DNA of 10,068 nt from an uncultured Anaerococcus sp. GTDB taxonomy: Bacteria > Bacillota > Clostridia > Tissierellales > Peptoniphilaceae. The position numbers were made by a program, and so were the translations under genes. Each line of letters starts with the position of its first letter. Position 1 is the first letter of the stretch. The DNA lies in assembly GCA_900550345.1 (NCBI GenBank), contig URRX01000042.1, forward strand, positions 1 to 10,068, written 5' to 3'. The notes beneath the pieces were generated by a model. It saw nothing but the letters and a program-made list of their open reading frames with translations, did not search any database and was not told the origin of the DNA. Below are positions 7,527 to 10,068 of this stretch, piece after piece.

Positions 7527-7532
7527 ATTATA
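7527..7532 (-). promoter_or_regulatory. Candidate -10 element upstream of mnmE
   Basis: The minus strand has a perfect TATAAT about 54 bases upstream of the mnmE start and just downstream of the jag terminator-like palindrome. No good -35 is found at 16-18 bases; that position falls in the T-run. The position after a terminator makes a promoter sensible, but the support is partial. Confidence 0.35.
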
Positions 7533-7547
7533 CATTAATTTTACCAA

Positions 7548-7579
7548 TAAAAAAAGATGTTTCACGTGAAACATCTTTT
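7548..7579 (-). terminator. Intrinsic terminator-like hairpin at the end of jag, containing parS
   Basis: Positions 7552-7579 form a 28-bp perfect palindrome overlapping the jag stop codon (7580-7578). In RNA it could form an 8-bp stem GATGTTTC/GAAACATC with an ACGU loop, extended by A-U pairs. A run of seven Ts follows the GATGTTTC/GAAACATC stem on the coding strand. This fits an intrinsic terminator separating the rpmH-jag unit from the mnmE unit. Confidence 0.6.
7558..7573 (+). promoter_or_regulatory. parS: Perfect consensus parS site (ParB-binding)
   Basis: TGTTTCACGTGAAACA matches the bacterial parS consensus at all 16 positions and is self-complementary. It lies between jag and mnmE, 4 bases past the jag stop codon. 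The cognate parB is about 6 kb away in the same window. Origin-proximal clusters of parS are the rule in Firmicutes. Confidence 0.95.
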
Positions 7580-8426
7580 ATTTATAATCAACTACTACAA
7601 ATCTTTTTGGTTCAACACCTTCTGAGTGCGAATCAAGTTTATCATATTTTGAAATTTGTTCGTGAGCTAGCCTTCTTTCATATGAATTCATATATTTTAA
7701 ATTCCAGCTTTTTCTAGTTTTCAAAACTTTTTTGCAAGCCTGATCTGCAAGCATCACTATCTTTTCATCTCTTCTTTTTTTGTAGTTATTTATATCAATA
7801 TTAAGCTTAACTTTATTTGATCTAGCCTTAATAATTTTTCTAATTACAGTTTCGATAGCATCAAGTGTTTTACCACCCTTACCTATTACAATTCCTGTAT
7901 CTTTTGGATCAATCTTTGCATCAAGCTTAATTATATTATCTTCAAGATTTCCTATTACTTTAACATCTTCAAAGTGCATTTCTATAAGAATTTTTTCTAA
8001 AAGATCTTTTGCTTTGTAATAAAGACTAACCTCATCTTCTTTTTGTTCATTATCAATTAATGATTCTAAAGATTCTTCTTCGTCACTTGTTTCTAAAGTT
8101 TCTTCGTTTGAAATTATTTCAGCTTCTTGGTTGATATTTTCTTCTTCAATTTTTTCTGAAATTTCTTCTACATCAAATTCTTTTTCAAGATTTTCTTTGC
8201 TATCTTCTTCTATTTCTTTAATTAAAGAATCAATACCTTCATTTATATCTTCTTCATAAGATACTTTTACAACTGCATCTTTTTGACCAATAAGTCCTAA
8301 AAAACCTGTTGATTCTTCTTCTAAAATATCAACTTCAACTTCGTCAATAGATTTATTTATCTCTTTTAAAGCCTCTTTTATAGCTTCATCTTTAGTTTTT
8401 GCTGTTTTTACTATCGATCTTTTCAT
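7578..8426 (-). CDS. jag: RNA-binding protein Jag/KhpB (Jag-N, KH and R3H domains)
   Basis: This cytosolic RNA-binding protein is nearly always encoded after yidC in Firmicutes; in streptococci it acts with KhpA in cell elongation and division. The Jag-N domain (1-55) has the typical EEESTGFLGLIGQKDAVVKV (36-55). The KH domain (about 138-212) has the GKGG loop in IVIGKGGKTLDAIE (179-192). The R3H domain (about 216-282) has R251-x-x-x-H255 in YERRLAHEQIS and ends in PKRFVVVDYK. Between Jag-N and KH lies an acidic, probably disordered linker (56-135) rich in Glu and Asp, which makes the protein 282 residues against about 205 in Bacillus. The ATG has GAGGA upstream and overlaps the end of yidC by 35 nt, which suggests translational coupling. 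The stop codon lies in the parS-containing palindrome. Confidence 0.94.
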   Translation of the reverse strand: MKRSIVKTAKTKDEAIKEALKEINKSIDEVEVDILEEESTGFLGLIGQKDAVVKVSYEEDINEGIDSLIKEIEEDSKENLEKEFDVEEISEKIEEENINQEAEIISNEETLETSDEEESLESLIDNEQKEDEVSLYYKAKDLLEKILIEMHFEDVKVIGNLEDNIIKLDAKIDPKDTGIVIGKGGKTLDAIETVIRKIIKARSNKVKLNIDINNYKKRRDEKIVMLADQACKKVLKTRKSWNLKYMNSYERRLAHEQISKYDKLDSHSEGVEPKRFVVVDYK

Positions 8427-9150
8427 TTTTTTCCTCTTTATCTCTTTTGCTTAGACCAATCAAATATTGGCCACCTAATATTATAAGTCTTGCAAGTGAA
8501 CTAGTTGTCCAATAAAGTGGCAAACCTGCTGGTAGATTTCTAAATACAAAATAATAAATAATAGGCATTATCATAAGCATATTATTCATAGAACCCATAC
8601 CAGGTGTATTTTGAGCCTGACTTTGTGGTGAAGTTTTCATAGTAAAAATTTGAACCACTAATTGACTTATACTTGTTAAAAGTGGCAAACCATAAAATAA
8701 AGGATCTGCTTTTGAAAGGGTTGGTACCCATAAAAAATTATCCTTAACTTGGTGCATATCACCTGCAAATATAAATTTATTTGGATTTTGTATAACCCTA
8801 TATAAAGATAAAAGTATCAATAATTGAAAAATCATTACAAGACATGAAGAAAGTCCTGGTCCTACTCCTTCTTCTTTATACAATTGTTGCATTTTTTGTT
8901 GCATAATTTGAGGATCATAAGCATATTTTTTCTTTATTTCTTCAATTTTTGGTTGGATTTCCCCACTTTTTGCAGCTTGTTTTTGTTGGTTCATAGTCAT
9001 TGGTATAGTAATTAAAGATACCAATATTGTCATTAAAATAATTGAAATAGCATAAAAACTTATATTAGATGGTTCAGCAAAATTATTTACCAAAGAATCA
9101 TAAATAAATTTCATCAAGCTACCCAATAATTGTGCTATAAAATTTAACAT
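8392..9150 (-). CDS. yidC: Membrane protein insertase YidC/Oxa1 family
   Basis: This 252-residue insertase folds and inserts membrane proteins, alone or with SecYEG. Five membrane segments are visible, at about 30-53, 100-121, 151-171, 188-205 and 207-232. They are separated by the cytoplasmic helical loop (54-98, Lys/Gln-rich) and followed by a Lys/Glu-rich tail (235-252). The NLPAGLPLYW motif (205-214) is typical of the last segment. There is no lipobox Cys and no cleavable signal, unlike Bacillus SpoIIIJ and YqjG; the short N-terminus resembles clostridial forms. The Arg in the first segment of the hydrophilic groove (R73 in SpoIIIJ) appears to be Ser45 (MTILVSLITIP). AGGAGA stands four bases before the ATG. 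The order rnpA-yidD-yidC-jag is the standard one. Confidence 0.95.
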   Translation of the reverse strand: MLNFIAQLLGSLMKFIYDSLVNNFAEPSNISFYAISIILMTILVSLITIPMTMNQQKQAAKSGEIQPKIEEIKKKYAYDPQIMQQKMQQLYKEEGVGPGLSSCLVMIFQLLILLSLYRVIQNPNKFIFAGDMHQVKDNFLWVPTLSKADPLFYGLPLLTSISQLVVQIFTMKTSPQSQAQNTPGMGSMNNMLMIMPIIYYFVFRNLPAGLPLYWTTSSLARLIILGGQYLIGLSKRDKEEKNEKIDSKNSKN

Positions 9151-9191
9151 TATTTCTCCTAATCTCTAGTGTAATATAAAAAAATCAATTG

Positions 9192-9404
9192 TTAGGCTGG
9201 ATCGTATCCTCCTTTAGAAAAAGGATTGCACCTTAAAATTCTCCAACTAGCCTTAAAAAAGGCCTTAAAAAAATTATACTTTTTAAAACAGTCAATGGCA
9301 TATTGGCTACAAGTAGGATAATATTTACATTTTCCAGAGCCTAAGAGTGGAGAAATAAACAATTGATAAAATCTAATAATTATTAGAAAAAGTTTATTTA
9401 ACAT
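9192..9404 (-). CDS. yidD: Membrane protein insertion efficiency factor YidD
   Basis: This small protein, encoded between rnpA and yidC, aids insertion of membrane proteins and binds the inner face of the membrane through an amphipathic helix. From the ATG at 9404 it has 70 residues. It starts with MLNKLFLIIIRFYQLFISPLLG and has the Cys-rich centre CKYYPTCSQYA (26-36), the block SWRILRCNPFSKGG (53-66) and the terminal GYDPA. The frame is open upstream to an ATG at 9443, which would add 13 residues, but the family normally begins at the hydrophobic helix, so I chose 9404. Neither start has a good ribosome binding site (AAGGA is about 14 bases upstream of 9404). Translation is probably coupled to rnpA, which it overlaps by 11 nt. 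Confidence 0.92.
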   Translation of the reverse strand: MLNKLFLIIIRFYQLFISPLLGSGKCKYYPTCSQYAIDCFKKYNFFKAFFKASWRILRCNPFSKGGYDPA

Positions 9405-9744
9405 ATCTAATTTTCTTGTCCTTAAAGGCTTTACTAAGTACATGGCCTAAAGAAGATTTAAGTTTTTGATAAGTAAAATCTGTAGTGTGTTTTTTTGGAA
9501 TAATAATTATATCAACATTATTAATATTTCTATAATTTTCATAAACTATTGACCTAAGTCTTCTTTTAAGTTTATTTCTTTGATTTGCCTTTCCTACCTT
9601 TTTAGAAATAGAAAAACCAAACCTTGGCCTATTAACACCGTTATTTTTAATAAAAACGGTAAAATCTCTATTGTAGTAGTGCTTAGATTTTTTATAAACC
9701 CTTTCAAAGTCTACATTCTTTCTTAAACTAAATTGTTTTTCCAT
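9394..9744 (-). CDS. rnpA: Ribonuclease P protein component
   Basis: This 116-residue basic protein is the cofactor of the RNase P ribozyme, which removes 5' leaders from pre-tRNAs. The family start MEKQFSLRKNVDFERVYKK, the central RFGFSISKKVGKANQRNK and the signature RNKLKRRLR (56-64) are all present, and the length is normal. The first in-frame ATG is used; a stop codon lies six codons upstream. The ribosome binding site is poor (AGG, ten bases away), in contrast to rpmH, so translation is probably modest. It lies 51 nt after rpmH with a small hairpin between them, and overlaps the start of yidD. Confidence 0.96.
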   Translation of the reverse strand: MEKQFSLRKNVDFERVYKKSKHYYNRDFTVFIKNNGVNRPRFGFSISKKVGKANQRNKLKRRLRSIVYENYRNINNVDIIIIPKKHTTDFTYQKLKSSLGHVLSKAFKDKKIRYVK

Positions 9745-9774
9745 AAGAATAAAACCTAACTATATCTACAATAT

Positions 9775-9794
9775 AAAAAAGCCGCAGCTTTTTT
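9775..9794 (-). terminator. Small hairpin with T-run between rpmH and rnpA (attenuator candidate)
   Basis: Perfect 8-bp arms AAAAAAGC and GCTTTTTT flank a TGCG loop, starting just after the rpmH stop codon. The shape is that of a weak, bidirectional intrinsic terminator. Partial termination here would make more rpmH than rnpA message, in line with the larger need for ribosomal protein. The stem has only two G-C pairs, so read-through should be frequent. Confidence 0.5.
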
Positions 9795-9795
9795 A

Positions 9796-9930
9796 TTATG
9801 CAGATAATTTCTTTCTTCCCTTTTGTCTTCTGGATTTTAAAACTCTTCTTCCAGCGGGAGTTGACATTCTTTTTCTAAAGCCATGGTCTTTTTTTCTTTT
9901 TCTTCTATTTGGTTGATAAGTTCTCTTCAT
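9796..9930 (-). CDS. rpmH: 50S ribosomal protein L34 (bL34)
   Basis: A 44-residue, highly basic protein of the large ribosomal subunit. The sequence begins MKRTYQPNRRKRKKDHGFRK, continues RMSTPAGRRVLKSRRQKGRK and ends KLSA. This is the textbook bL34 pattern (KRTYQPN, HGFRxRM, GRxVLxxRRxKGRxxLSA) at the normal length. It is the first gene of the leftward cluster, with a strong promoter and a ten-base Shine-Dalgarno match. It is followed by a small hairpin and then rnpA. In most bacteria dnaA lies on the other side of this gene, which would be beyond the right edge. Confidence 0.97.
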   Translation of the reverse strand: MKRTYQPNRRKRKKDHGFRKRMSTPAGRRVLKSRRQKGRKKLSA

Positions 9931-9933
9931 GTT

Positions 9934-9943
9934 ATCACCTCCT
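9934..9943 (-). promoter_or_regulatory. Very strong ribosome binding site of rpmH
   Basis: The minus strand reads AGGAGGTGAT, ten contiguous bases complementary to the usual 3' end of 16S rRNA. Seven bases separate AGGAGG from the rpmH ATG, with AAC directly before it. Confidence 0.9.
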
Positions 9944-9963
9944 ATTATTTTACGCTGTCTTTT

Positions 9964-9992
9964 ATTATATTTAAATAATGGTAGAAAGTCAA
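9964..9992 (-). promoter_or_regulatory. Sigma-A promoter of the rpmH cluster
   Basis: A -35 TTGACT (9992-9987) and a perfect -10 TATAAT (9969-9964) are separated by exactly 17 bases. Upstream of the -35 (about 9993-10022) the DNA is almost pure A/T with an eight-base A/T tract, consistent with an UP element. Transcription should start near 9957, leaving a leader of about 27 bases that is mostly the ribosome binding site. This is the best promoter in the window and probably serves rpmH through jag. Confidence 0.88.
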
Positions 9993-10068
9993 GGTTTTAT
10001 ATATAATTTTATTAAAAAAAATCACTTATTTATAAATTTAAAAATTAGGATTAAAATTACTTTCATTT
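9993..10068. other. AT-rich intergenic edge, no gene seen
   Basis: This stretch is almost entirely A and T. I find no open frame and no DnaA box (TTATCCACA-like) in it. By conserved gene order it should lead into the dnaA/oriC region, but nothing here proves that. Confidence 0.5.

Noticed and set aside
7505..7534. Plus-strand promoter candidate (perfect TTGACA, then TATACA at 18 bases)
   Set aside because: The -10 is poor and it would transcribe antisense into the parS palindrome and jag, with no gene to serve.
9192..9443. Longer YidD starting at 9443
   Set aside because: The 13 extra residues (basic, non-hydrophobic) do not fit the family start, and there is no better ribosome binding site.
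9993..10068. Replication origin at the right edge
   Set aside because: The gene order predicts oriC nearby, but no DnaA box or repeat cluster is visible in the bases available.

Overview
The window is a compact, AT-rich stretch of bacterial chromosome. Every gene lies on the minus strand, so transcription runs from right to left. The gene set is the conserved block found next to the replication origin in low-GC Gram-positive bacteria: rpmH, rnpA, yidD, yidC, jag (khpB), mnmE, mnmG, rsmG, then cinA, parA, parB and the start of a cyclodeaminase-family gene. Low GC content, strong AGGAGG-type ribosome binding sites, a short YidC with no lipobox, and long Lys/Glu/Asn-rich disordered segments suggest an anaerobic Firmicute. 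My guess is the Tissierellia/Peptoniphilaceae (Anaerococcus- or Peptoniphilus-like), but the sequence alone does not prove this. dnaA and oriC would be expected just beyond the right edge; neither is visible here.

Right part (about 7550-10068): a near-consensus sigma-A promoter (9964-9992) and a perfect Shine-Dalgarno sequence drive rpmH (bL34). A small hairpin separates rpmH from rnpA (RNase P protein). yidD and yidC (membrane protein insertion) and jag (RNA-binding KH/R3H protein) follow. The jag stop codon lies inside a 28-bp perfect palindrome that contains a consensus parS site. On the coding strand this palindrome is followed by a T-run, so it also looks like an intrinsic terminator.

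Middle part (about 3570-7500): mnmE, mnmG and rsmG overlap one another. MnmE and MnmG together modify the wobble uridine (U34) of certain tRNAs, and RsmG methylates 16S rRNA. A second parS-like palindrome with a T-tract follows the rsmG stop.

Left part (1-3544): cinA, parA (soj), parB (spo0J) and a truncated cyclodeaminase/cyclohydrolase gene are packed with overlaps or 2-nt gaps. A third parS-type site lies inside the cinA coding sequence. ParB loads at parS and ParA positions the resulting complexes, so the window carries the chromosome segregation proteins together with three of their sites.

Most of the window is housekeeping, and I see no mobile element, CRISPR array, tRNA or rRNA. The points worth checking are the parS sites that double as terminator-like hairpins or as codons, a 93-residue charged tail on ParA, an acidic insert in Jag, a Ser at the usual Arg position of YidC, a shortened C-terminal motif in CinA and a short RsmG N-terminus.
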